From: Taklimakanibacter deserti
GTDB taxonomy: Bacteria; Pseudomonadota; Alphaproteobacteria; Rhizobiales; Aestuariivirgaceae
Direction of reading: 5' to 3'
NCBI GenBank assembly: GCA_003574785.1
Contig: QORU01000009.1
Span: forward strand, 186,001 to 250,000
Length of the DNA stretch: 64,000 bases
Shown piece by piece: positions 52,016-60,054 of this stretch. The position numbers and the translations under genes are program-made. The first letter of the stretch is position 1. Each line of letters opens with the position of its first letter. The notes beneath the pieces are model-generated. The model saw only the letters and a list, made by a program, of their open reading frames with translations. It was not told the origin of the DNA and made no database searches.

Positions 52016-53155
52016 TCAATTTTCCACGGCGGCTGTATCCTGGTCGGCCGCGGGCTCGACGGTGAAATTATTGCCGGACAGGAATTCACCGACATTGGCA
52101 AGGCCAGGAAAGGAATCGCAGAACACCTTGACGACGACGAGGATGGGCACGGCGATGAGCGCCCCGACGATGCCCCATATCCAACTCCAGAAAGCGAGCG
52201 AGACGAAGATCACCACGACGTTGAGCTCGAGCCTTCGGCCGAGGACGAGCGGCGTGATGAAGGCGCTTTCGAGCGTGTGGAAAAGAAGATAGGCGGCGGG
52301 CGGCAGCAGCGCGAGGCCGATCGAGCCATAGGTGATCAGACCGGCAATAAGCGCCGTGCCCGTGCCGATGGCGGCGCCGACATAAGGGATGAAATTGAGC
52401 ACCGTCGCGGCGGCACCCCAGAGCAGGGCATTGGGCATGCCGAGCACCGCCATGGCAAAAGCGACGGCAGCGCCGAAACAGATATTGATCGCGGTGATGG
52501 TGAGGAGATAGCGCGAGACCTCGAACTCGACATCGTGGACGACCCGCACCGACCGCTTCTTGTCACTGTAGGTTGGAAGAATGCGCACCAGCTTGTGCAA
52601 AAACAGATCGCCGGAAGACAGCAGGAAGACGACAAGCACCAAGGTGACGCCGAGCGTGGCGCCCAATCCACCCAGTGTGTCGGCGGCCCAAGCGGCAAGG
52701 CCTGGCTGGGCCACGACGACCCTCTCGGTCGCGGGGCTCACCGCCGCCGCGATCTGCTCGAGCTGAGCCGAGGCGCTCATGATCTTGCGCAAGGGCTCGC
52801 GCAGGGGAGCGAAACGCTCCTCCAGGCGCTGCGCAACGGCCGGCGCGTCCGCAATCACCTGGCTTACCGGATCGGCCAGATAGTATGCGGCGGCGCCGAA
52901 GACGGCGAACATCGCCAGCACAATCATGATCGCGGAAACGACGGAAGGAATGCCGTGGCGGCGCAAATAGCGCACCAGGGGCGAGAAGGTCAGCGTGATC
53001 AGCAGCGCCAGCATGACCGGCAGGAAGAAGGTGCGGGCAAAGTACAAAGCGCCGATCAGCAGGATTGCGAATATGCCAATGATGGAAGCCGAGACCAGCT
53101 TTGAGAGGTGGAGCCGCCCATTCGCCGTTTTCGCCTCGACCGGGCCCACATCCAT
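52016..53155 (-). CDS. AI-2E family transporter (TqsA/PerM-like)
   Basis: About 379 aa from the Met at 53155, which has AGGA five bases upstream; in-frame ATG at 53167 is a close alternative. Membrane protein with about eight hydrophobic segments; family features are the N-terminal paired helices (FFLPVMLALLITLTFSPLVR), a long soluble loop (about residues 90-190) and the C-terminal block ALLWGAAATVLNFIPYVGAA, FHTLESAFITPLVLGRRLEL, NVVVIFVSLAFWSWIWGIVG. Known relatives export autoinducer-2 or act as Na+/H+ antiporters. A perfect EcfG-type promoter precedes it. Upstream of, and on the same strand as, the SPW gene. Confidence 0.88.
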   Translation of the reverse strand: MDVGPVEAKTANGRLHLSKLVSASIIGIFAILLIGALYFARTFFLPVMLALLITLTFSPLVRYLRRHGIPSVVSAIMIVLAMFAVFGAAAYYLADPVSQVIADAPAVAQRLEERFAPLREPLRKIMSASAQLEQIAAAVSPATERVVVAQPGLAAWAADTLGGLGATLGVTLVLVVFLLSSGDLFLHKLVRILPTYSDKKRSVRVVHDVEFEVSRYLLTITAINICFGAAVAFAMAVLGMPNALLWGAAATVLNFIPYVGAAIGTGTALIAGLITYGSIGLALLPPAAYLLFHTLESAFITPLVLGRRLELNVVVIFVSLAFWSWIWGIVGALIAVPILVVVKVFCDSFPGLANVGEFLSGNNFTVEPAADQDTAAVEN

Positions 53156-53186
53156 TAGCGTCCTCATCTCCCTCAAAGCTCACATT

Positions 53187-53211
53187 AACGTCTGGGAGAA
53201 GGGCCGGTTCC
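53187..53211 (-). promoter_or_regulatory. EcfG-type general stress promoter for the AI-2E family transporter
   Basis: On the minus strand GGAAC (53211-53207), 16 bases, then CGTT (53190-53187), an exact fit to GGAAC-N16/17-CGTT. The CGTT lies 19 bp upstream of the ATG at 53167 and 31 bp upstream of that at 53155, which suits a short leader. It lies in the 99-bp divergent gap shared with the aldehyde dehydrogenase gene. Confidence 0.82.
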
Positions 53212-53275
53212 CTGGGAGCTTCCGGCGGCATCGTAACTGTTTACTTTCCAGCACTTTTGAGAAAGTAATTCCTAT

Positions 53276-54847
53276 ATGGCCAGGGCCCTGCCGCGCGTCA
53301 CCTATTCCAACATCGCCGCTGATTTTTCAGCCCTCCACGACTGGCTGGACGGCGCCCTGCCGCGCTTCCGCAAATCGGCTCTGGGCCAGGCCTGGCCCAA
53401 TGTGGTGGAAGGCCGGCACGATGTGAGCGGACGCGCTTACGAGGTCTATTGCCCCTTCGATCGCGACCTCCTGGTGGCGCGGCTGGTCTCGGGCGACCGC
53501 ACGGCCGTGAAGAGTGCCGTCGCCGCGGCCCGCCAGGCCTTCGGGGCCTGGTCAGGGATGGGTTGGAAGGCACGGGTTAAGGCTTTGCGCAAATGGGCCA
53601 AGGAGCTCGACCGGCGCAAATACGATCTCGGCATGGCCGCCCTTTACGAGGTCGGCAAATCGCGGCTCGAAGCCATGGGCGAGGCGGAAGAGGCGGTCGA
53701 CCTCATCCGCTGGTATTGCGACGAGATGGAGCGCAACCGCGGCTTTGCGCGGCCGATGAGCCGTGCCGTCCCGCGCGAGGAAACCAGCTCGGTCCTCAAG
53801 CCGGTCGGCGTCTTCGCGGTCATCGCGCCCTTCAACTTCCCGGTGGCTCTGCCTTGTAACATGCTAGGGGCCTGTCTCGTCGCCGGCAACACGGCGGTGT
53901 TCAAGCCCGCTCCGCAATCGGGACTGACGGCGGCCCTTCTGATGGAGACGGTGGAATCCGCGGGCCTGCCGCCCGGCCTGGTCAATCTCATCAATGGCGA
54001 GGAGGCGGGACCCTTGCTGGTCGATGCGGATGGCATTGACGGTATCGCCTTCACCGGCAGCCACCAAGCCGGCATGCGCATCTTCCGCAAGATGGCCTCC
54101 GGCCCCTATGCCAAGCCGGTGATCAGCGAAATGGGGGGCAAGAATCCGGCCTATGTGACCGCCAAGGCCGATCTCGACCGCGCCGCGGAAGGCCTCATCC
54201 GCTCGGCCTTTGGTCTTTCCGGTGAGAAATGCTCGGCCTGCTCGGTCGTCTATGTCGAGGAAGCCGTGGCGCAAGAATTGCTGCAGCGGCTCAAGACGCA
54301 CGCCGAGGCGATCGCCATCGGCAATCCGGAAGAGCGTACGACCTTCATGGGTCCGGTGATCAGCGAGACGGCGGTCGAGCGCTTTCACAAGGCGGTGAAG
54401 GCGGCTCGGGCAAAAGGCCGCATCGTCCATGGCGGCGAGAAGCTGGCCGGTGCCCGCTTCGACAGGGGGCATTTCGTCGCCCCGACGGTGGTGGCGGAAC
54501 TTCCCCGCGATCACTGGATTAACAAAGAGGAACTTTTCCTGCCGTTCCTCTCGGTGCAGGTCTGTACCTCGCTCGACGAGGCCATCGCTTGGGGAAATCG
54601 CAATGTTTATGGGCTTTGCGCGGGACTCTATTCGGAGAATCCCCAGGAGATCGAGAGGTTTCTCGAGCGCGCCGAGGCAGGCGTTCTCTATGTCAACAGG
54701 CGCAGTGGTGCCACCACCGGGGCTTGGCCCGGGGTTCAGAGCTTCTGCGGCTGGAAAGGGTCGGGAATTGACGGCAAAGGAGGGCTAGGGCCATTTACCA
54801 TTCCTCGCTACATGCGCGAACAAAGTCTCACCATCATGCGCGGCTAA
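53276..54847 (+). CDS. Aldehyde dehydrogenase family protein, probable L-glutamate gamma-semialdehyde (P5C) dehydrogenase
   Basis: 523 aa NAD(P)+-dependent dehydrogenase. Full domain set: VGVFAVIAPFNFPVALPCNM, AGNTAVFKPAPQSGLTAAL (cofactor Lys), GIAFTGSHQAGMRIF, catalytic Glu in ISEMGGKNPAYVT, catalytic Cys in SGEKCSACSVVYV, and EELFLPFLSVQVC. Length, the C-S-A-C-S site and the long N-terminal segment fit the RocA/PutA-like P5C dehydrogenase group, giving glutamate as product. It stands alone, divergent from the AI-2E gene, with no putA nearby; a different semialdehyde is possible. Confidence 0.82.
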   Translation: MARALPRVTYSNIAADFSALHDWLDGALPRFRKSALGQAWPNVVEGRHDVSGRAYEVYCPFDRDLLVARLVSGDRTAVKSAVAAARQAFGAWSGMGWKARVKALRKWAKELDRRKYDLGMAALYEVGKSRLEAMGEAEEAVDLIRWYCDEMERNRGFARPMSRAVPREETSSVLKPVGVFAVIAPFNFPVALPCNMLGACLVAGNTAVFKPAPQSGLTAALLMETVESAGLPPGLVNLINGEEAGPLLVDADGIDGIAFTGSHQAGMRIFRKMASGPYAKPVISEMGGKNPAYVTAKADLDRAAEGLIRSAFGLSGEKCSACSVVYVEEAVAQELLQRLKTHAEAIAIGNPEERTTFMGPVISETAVERFHKAVKAARAKGRIVHGGEKLAGARFDRGHFVAPTVVAELPRDHWINKEELFLPFLSVQVCTSLDEAIAWGNRNVYGLCAGLYSENPQEIERFLERAEAGVLYVNRRSGATTGAWPGVQSFCGWKGSGIDGKGGLGPFTIPRYMREQSLTIMRG

Positions 54848-54982
54848 TGCCGGTTCCCGGGCCTTTACAAATCGTTCCCGGGGCTTCATGTTGCGGCGCA
54901 CTTTGGGGTGCTCCCAGGTTCCAGCGACTGGCAAAAAACCATGATCCGGCATCATGTTGAGCCGGGCGAGGAGTTGTGTTGA

Positions 54983-56527
54983 ATGAGCGTTACACGGCGT
55001 GGCGTGCTGAACACGCTGCAAGGGCTGGCGATACTGGGCGTCGCTGCCAGAACGGGTCTCCTGGAAGCAGCGGCTCAGACCGTTGAGCTTTTCGCCAAGG
55101 CGGAACCCTTCAGCGACGATTACGTGCTGGAACTGGCGCGGGCGCGCGCCAAGAAGCCTTTCGTCGAAGAAAAGATCGCGATGCCGTCCGGCCTCGACAA
55201 TCTTACCTATGATCAGTATCGCGACATCCGCTTCAACCCGGAGAAGTCGATCTGGAAGGGACAGCCGCATGGCTTCTCCTTCGACCTGTTTCATTCGGGC
55301 TTCTATTACACATCGCCGGTCGACATCTTCGTCGTCAACGACGGCGAGCAGGCGAAGCTCAACTATGTGCCCGATCTCTTCACCTTCGGTCCGCTGGTGG
55401 CGAAGCCCAAGGGCGATATGGATCTCCACTATGCCGGCTTCAGGCTGCGCTACCCGATCAACAGCAAGGACTACAATGACGAGTTCTGCGTGTTCCAGGG
55501 GGCGTCCTATTTCCGCGCCATAGGCAAGGGTCATCTCTACGGTCTTTCGGCGCGCGGTCTTGCGATCGACACCGGCCAGCCCAATGGCGAGGAGTTTCCG
55601 TTCTTCCGCTCCTTCTGGATCCGCACGCCGACACCCGATGCGGTCTCGATCGTGGTGTGGGCGCTGCTCGACAGCCCGTCGGCCACGGGCGCCTACCGCT
55701 TCACCATCAAGCCCGGCCAGGCGACGCAGATGGATGTCGAGATGACCATCTTCCCGCGCCGCGACATCGAGCATGTCGGCATAGCGCCGCTCACCAGCAT
55801 GTTTCTCTTCGATGCGATGGATCGTACCGCCTTCGATGACTACCGGCCGGCGGTGTGCGATACAGACGGGCTGATGATGCTGACGGGTGCGGGCGAATAT
55901 CTGTGGCGGGCTCTCGCCAATCCGAAGACGCTGCAAGTCTCGGCCTTCGTCGACAACAGCCCCGGCGGCTTCGGCCTGATGCAGCGCAAGCGGCGCTATG
56001 ACGATTTCCTCGATCTCGAAGCCAAATATGAGAAACGGCCGAGCCTGTGGGTAGAACCGATCGGCGATTGGGGCCAAGGCGCGGTCGAGCTCTATGAGAT
56101 CCCTTCGCAGCGCGAGATCAACGACAATATCGCGGTCTTCTGGCAGCCCAAGCAGAGGCCGGCCAAGGACAGCTCGGTCTCCTTCGTCTACCGGCTCTAT
56201 TGGTGCGACGAATGGCCTCTCGACCGCAAGGACTTCAAGGCGATGGCGAGATTCTCCGGCGGCGGTCTCAATTTCGACCAGAATAAACGCCTCTATGTCA
56301 TCGATTTCGAGGGCGGCTCATTGACCGGCGACGTCGTCGCCGATGTGACGGCGAGCCAGGGTACGATCAGCAATGTGGTCACTCAGCCCAATCCGCAAAG
56401 CGGCGGCGTCAGATTGTCTTTCGAGATCGATGTCGGAAATGCTGAAATGTCCGAGCTCCGGGCCGTGCTCAAGCGCGGCCAGGACAGGGTAAGCGAGACA
56501 TGGCTCTATCGGTGGACAAAATCGTAG
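54983..56527 (+). CDS. opgG: Periplasmic glucan biosynthesis protein OpgG/OpgD
   Basis: 514 aa. Starts at ATG after GAGGAG. The N-terminus TRRGVLNTLQGLAILGVAAR has a twin-Arg and hydrophobic stretch ending A-A-A, suggesting Tat export, as in OpgD. Mature family features: NLTYDQYRDIRFNPEKSIWK, GFYYTSPVDIFVV, FCVFQGASYFRAIGKGHLYG, LSARGLAIDTGQPNGEEFPF and NPGGFGLMQRKR-type segments (here NSPGGFGLMQRKRRYDDF). Acts in the periplasm on the backbone of osmoregulated glucans. Overlaps opgH by 28 bp. OpgD is the alternative name. Confidence 0.92.
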   Translation: MSVTRRGVLNTLQGLAILGVAARTGLLEAAAQTVELFAKAEPFSDDYVLELARARAKKPFVEEKIAMPSGLDNLTYDQYRDIRFNPEKSIWKGQPHGFSFDLFHSGFYYTSPVDIFVVNDGEQAKLNYVPDLFTFGPLVAKPKGDMDLHYAGFRLRYPINSKDYNDEFCVFQGASYFRAIGKGHLYGLSARGLAIDTGQPNGEEFPFFRSFWIRTPTPDAVSIVVWALLDSPSATGAYRFTIKPGQATQMDVEMTIFPRRDIEHVGIAPLTSMFLFDAMDRTAFDDYRPAVCDTDGLMMLTGAGEYLWRALANPKTLQVSAFVDNSPGGFGLMQRKRRYDDFLDLEAKYEKRPSLWVEPIGDWGQGAVELYEIPSQREINDNIAVFWQPKQRPAKDSSVSFVYRLYWCDEWPLDRKDFKAMARFSGGGLNFDQNKRLYVIDFEGGSLTGDVVADVTASQGTISNVVTQPNPQSGGVRLSFEIDVGNAEMSELRAVLKRGQDRVSETWLYRWTKS

Positions 56528-58389
56528 ATATCGTACCAGCAAAGGACGATATTCTGCCGCCGGAATCCCGGCTCGAGATGCCCGTCCAGGATCTCGAACA
56601 TTGGCCCTCGGGGCGGCCCCATTCCGCCGGTCGCTCGCATCCCTCGATCCATCTGTGCCGTTGGTTCGTGTTCTCGGCGACGCTCGCTCTGACCGGCCTC
56701 GGCACCTATGAAATCTACCAGGTGATCAGCCCGGCCGACATCACCTGGCTTCAGGTCATCTTCGCGGCGCTCTTCGCCATAACCTTCGCCTGGATCTCCT
56801 TCGCCTGCGCCAGCGCCGTCCTCGGCTTCCTGTGCCTCAGACGGCAGCGCTATGTGCTCGCCGATCAGGACAAGATCGGGCGCACCGCGCTCCTCATGCC
56901 GGTCTATCATGAGGATCCCGAAACCGTCGCAGAAGCGCTGGCGCGCATGGGCCGCGCCATCGCGGCGGAGAAAGCCAACGACAAGTTCGACATCTTCGTC
57001 TTGAGTGACAGCCGCGAGCCCGCCCATATCCGTGGGGAAGCGCAGGTCTTCGGCAAATTGCGCCACGACCTCGGCGACCTGATCCAGCTCTATTACCGAA
57101 GGCGCGTCGAAAATCATCACAAGAAGGCCGGCAATATCGCCGATTTCGTCACCCGCTGGGGCGGCGCCTATGACTATATGATCGTGCTCGATGCCGACAG
57201 CATGATGGCCGGGTCGACGCTCGTCACGCTGGCGCGCGCCATGGCGGCCGACGACAAGGCGGGCATCATCCAGAGCCTGCCGATGCTGCACAACCGCTGG
57301 ACGCTCTATGCGCGCATGCAGCAATTCGCCGGCCGCGTCTATGGACCGATCGTCGCCAACGGCCTTGCCGCCTGGCATGGGCGCGACGGCAATTACTGGG
57401 GACACAACGCGATCATCCGCGTCAAGGCCTTCGCCGAGGCCGCGGGCCTGCCCGAGCTCCACGGGCGCAAGCCGTTCGGCGGCCACATCATGAGCCATGA
57501 TTTCGTCGAGGCGGCGCTCATAAGGCGCGCCGGCTGGGCCGTCTATATGCTGCCCGGGCTCGGCGGCTCCTATGAGGAGACCCCGCCCAATCTCATCGAG
57601 CTCGCGGCGCGTGACCGCCGCTGGAGCCAGGGCAACCTGCAGCATATGAAGCTTTTGCGCGTCAAAGGCCTGCATTGGGTGAGCCGCATCCATTTCCTGC
57701 AGGGCATCATGTCGTATCTGGCTTCGCCGCTGTGGCTGTTCTTGCTGCTCACCGGCCTCGTGCTCTCGACCGTCGCCAAATACACCGAGCCCAATTATTT
57801 TCCGGAAGGCTTCACGCTCTTCCCCGCCTGGCCGGTCTTCGACCCCGAGCGCGCTCTAAGGCTGTTCACCTTGACCATGGCGGTCCTGTTCGTGCCGAAG
57901 ATCCTCGGCATCCTGGCGGCGATCATCGACCCGGTGCTCAGGCGCGGCTGCGGCGGCGTCAGCGGCCTCATCAAGAGCCTGTTCGCCGAATCGCTGCTCT
58001 CGGCACTGCTCTCGCCGATCATGATGCTCATCCAATCGGGTTTCGTGCTCGATGTGTTTCTCGGCCGCGACTCCGGCTGGAAGGCGCAGAAGCGCACCGA
58101 GGAGGCGCCGCCGTTCAACGAGCTTCTCTACAAGCATGCCTGGCACATCGTGGCCGGCGTTCTCATCGGCGTGCTGGCCTTCCTGATCACGACCAAGACC
58201 TTCCTGTGGTTGTCGCCGATCGTGCTCGGTCTCGGCCTGTCGGCGGTCGTCTCCTGGTGGACGGGCCTCGTCTCTTCGGGCGAACGCGCCTGGCGCTGGA
58301 ACGTGTTCCGCATCCCGGAAGAGGCTGAGCCGATCTTCGGCGATCAGAACGGCGCCAATCCTAAGGAACGTCTCGCGGCAGCGGAGTGA
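56500..58389 (+). CDS. opgH: Glucans biosynthesis glucosyltransferase
   Basis: 629 aa inner-membrane glycosyltransferase family 2 protein, shorter than Escherichia coli OpgH because the long N- and C-terminal extensions are reduced. Two membrane segments at about residues 55-110, a cytosolic GT domain (ALLMPVYHEDPETVAEALAR, VLSDSREP, VLDADSMMAG with D-x-D, MSHDFVEAALIRRAGW, RDRRWSQGNLQH for processive synthesis), then a group of C-terminal membrane helices. It polymerises glucose from UDP-glucose into the linear glucan chain. Coupled to opgG by a 28-bp overlap. Converges on the aconitase X genes by 29 bp. Confidence 0.94.
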   Translation: MALSVDKIVDIVPAKDDILPPESRLEMPVQDLEHWPSGRPHSAGRSHPSIHLCRWFVFSATLALTGLGTYEIYQVISPADITWLQVIFAALFAITFAWISFACASAVLGFLCLRRQRYVLADQDKIGRTALLMPVYHEDPETVAEALARMGRAIAAEKANDKFDIFVLSDSREPAHIRGEAQVFGKLRHDLGDLIQLYYRRRVENHHKKAGNIADFVTRWGGAYDYMIVLDADSMMAGSTLVTLARAMAADDKAGIIQSLPMLHNRWTLYARMQQFAGRVYGPIVANGLAAWHGRDGNYWGHNAIIRVKAFAEAAGLPELHGRKPFGGHIMSHDFVEAALIRRAGWAVYMLPGLGGSYEETPPNLIELAARDRRWSQGNLQHMKLLRVKGLHWVSRIHFLQGIMSYLASPLWLFLLLTGLVLSTVAKYTEPNYFPEGFTLFPAWPVFDPERALRLFTLTMAVLFVPKILGILAAIIDPVLRRGCGGVSGLIKSLFAESLLSALLSPIMMLIQSGFVLDVFLGRDSGWKAQKRTEEAPPFNELLYKHAWHIVAGVLIGVLAFLITTKTFLWLSPIVLGLGLSAVVSWWTGLVSSGERAWRWNVFRIPEEAEPIFGDQNGANPKERLAAAE

Positions 58390-58780
58390 TATTGCCCTCG
58401 GCATCGATCGCCAGGCTGCGATGGCGGGAGAGCCGGCGATAGTCCGCCTCGCCGACCGCGACGATCGGGCAGCCGCGCCCGTAAAGTGTTTCCGCCACCA
58501 TCGCGCCGACCGCCAGATTGATGTCGGGCTTCACCAGGATGACGGCGGCGGGCGCTGTGCCGAGCCTGATGGCCTCGGCCATGCCGCCGGGGGCGGTGCC
58601 GGAGCCCCGCGTCTCGCGCATCATGAGGATGGTGCCGGAAAGGCTTTTGCCCTTCTGCGGATGATGAACGTCGATGATCCGGCCCGAGCGCGGATCGAAG
58701 GCGCCCCAGAAGCTCAAGGGCGCATCGAGCGCCAAGACATCGCCCTGGGCAGCACCCTTGTTGAGAATGCGCGTCGTCAT
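58361..58780 (-). CDS. Aconitase X swivel (small) subunit
   Basis: 139 aa. The DUF126 swivel domain of aconitase X: ILNKGAAQGDVLALDAPLSF, SFWGAFDPRSGRIID, and the catalytic-Ser motif ETRGSGTAPGGMAEAIRLG, equivalent to the aconitase swivel serine. Its ATG overlaps the stop of the large subunit by four bases, so both are made together. The separate two-gene form is the type II arrangement. It overlaps the end of opgH on the other strand by 29 bp. Substrate see the large subunit. Confidence 0.9.
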   Translation of the reverse strand: MTTRILNKGAAQGDVLALDAPLSFWGAFDPRSGRIIDVHHPQKGKSLSGTILMMRETRGSGTAPGGMAEAIRLGTAPAAVILVKPDINLAVGAMVAETLYGRGCPIVAVGEADYRRLSRHRSLAIDAEGNITPLPRDVP

Positions 58781-60054
58781 GCGAGGCCATTGCTCCACAG
58801 TTGCGGATCGCGCCAGACCTCGCCCTTGACGGCGCTCTCGACGCATTCGGCAAGGCTGCCGAAGGCGACTTCGACGCCGAGCATGCCGGGCGCGTAATAG
58901 GCCCATTTGGCGGCATTGGTCATGATGCGGCCGCGGCATTGGCGCACCGCGGGCGAGTAATAAGTGCAGGTGTCGGCGATGACCGTGGCGCCGAATCTCT
59001 CGAGCTCCGCGATCCATCCCTTTGCCGCGGCGCCATCGCGGACATAGCGGCTGGTCGAGACATAGAAGGCGAGGCCGGGCTTGATCCTGCGGCCCGTGAC
59101 GAGCGGCACCAGCCGCTCGAATTCGCTCAGCGAGAAATGCGGCGTGCCGAGCGCCACCATGTCGAGCGGGCCGTCCTGCGCCGTCGTCAGATCCTGGCGC
59201 GCCTCCAGGAGCAGTTCAGGCGTGAGGTCGATGACCCGCTCGGGCACGCTGTCGCCGAAAGCTTCTCCTTCCGTTTTCGCCTCGGGCGTCACGCCTATGG
59301 CATGCCACAATTCGACGCCGCCCGCCGCCGCGGCCGCGGCCGACAAGGCCTTCAGCCCGTCCGGCGTCTGTTGCGGCGGCAGCCCCGAGATGACCGGGAT
59401 GCGCTGCCCTGCGAGCTTGCCGGCCTGATGGCCCAGCAGATGATAGAAGATATTCTCGTTCTTCCACGTCTCGGGGATATCCTCGGTGCGGATGAGGATG
59501 TCGCCGCGGCGCTCCTTGTCCCGATGCAGGCCGGCCTTGGGCGCCTTGCCGATGAGCGCGCAGGCGACGTCGAGATAGTCGCCATATTTATTGGTGCGGG
59601 CGCCGATGACGGAATTGTAGAAGGAGACCGCATTGGATTCGCCGGCCACGATGTGATCGCCGAATTTCGGCCCGCCAGGAAGCTGATAGGGCGCGCAGGT
59701 CCAGACCGGCTTGCAGCCGAGCTGCTCATAGAGCTGCATCAACCTGCGCGCGCCCTTGACCATTTCCGGATCGCTCGCCTCGGGGCGGATGTCGGGATTG
59801 GCAAGGCTCACCACGCCGTTGTTCGTCCAGGCGGGGACGGCGAGCCTGGCGCCGTGATCGACGAGAAATTGCGCGAAATCGACATGTGCCTGGCCGCTAT
59901 AGAAGCAGGCATCGATATGGGCGAAGCTCACCGGCACGAGGGAGCGGGCGCCAAGAATTTCGGCGGCGCGCAACACCAGCCGCATGGCGAGCTGCATCGC
60001 GGGGCCGTGGGCGCCGTCGAGAAAGGCGCGTTCCTTGTCGTCGAGCGAGATCAT
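58777..60054 (-). CDS. Aconitase X catalytic (large) subunit
   Basis: 425 aa DUF521 protein. Segments LVPVSFAHIDACFYSGQAHV, IVAGESNAVSFYNSVIGART, and Cys residues in WTCAPYQLPGG, ADTCTYYSP and VRQCRGRIMTNAAKW fit the iron-sulfur-binding set. Characterised bacterial aconitase X enzymes dehydrate cis-3-hydroxy-L-proline to delta1-pyrroline-2-carboxylate; archaeal ones act on mevalonate 5-phosphate. The bacterial role is more likely, but no hydroxyproline transporter or epimerase is next to it. Starts inside the end of the acyltransferase fusion (ATGA overlap). Confidence 0.88.
   Translation of the reverse strand: MISLDDKERAFLDGAHGPAMQLAMRLVLRAAEILGARSLVPVSFAHIDACFYSGQAHVDFAQFLVDHGARLAVPAWTNNGVVSLANPDIRPEASDPEMVKGARRLMQLYEQLGCKPVWTCAPYQLPGGPKFGDHIVAGESNAVSFYNSVIGARTNKYGDYLDVACALIGKAPKAGLHRDKERRGDILIRTEDIPETWKNENIFYHLLGHQAGKLAGQRIPVISGLPPQQTPDGLKALSAAAAAAGGVELWHAIGVTPEAKTEGEAFGDSVPERVIDLTPELLLEARQDLTTAQDGPLDMVALGTPHFSLSEFERLVPLVTGRRIKPGLAFYVSTSRYVRDGAAAKGWIAELERFGATVIADTCTYYSPAVRQCRGRIMTNAAKWAYYAPGMLGVEVAFGSLAECVESAVKGEVWRDPQLWSNGLA

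Noticed and set aside
54848..54900. Repeated GTTCCCGGG upstream of opgG as a regulatory repeat or terminator
   Set aside because: Two short direct copies only, no symmetry or known motif; probably chance in GC-rich sequence.
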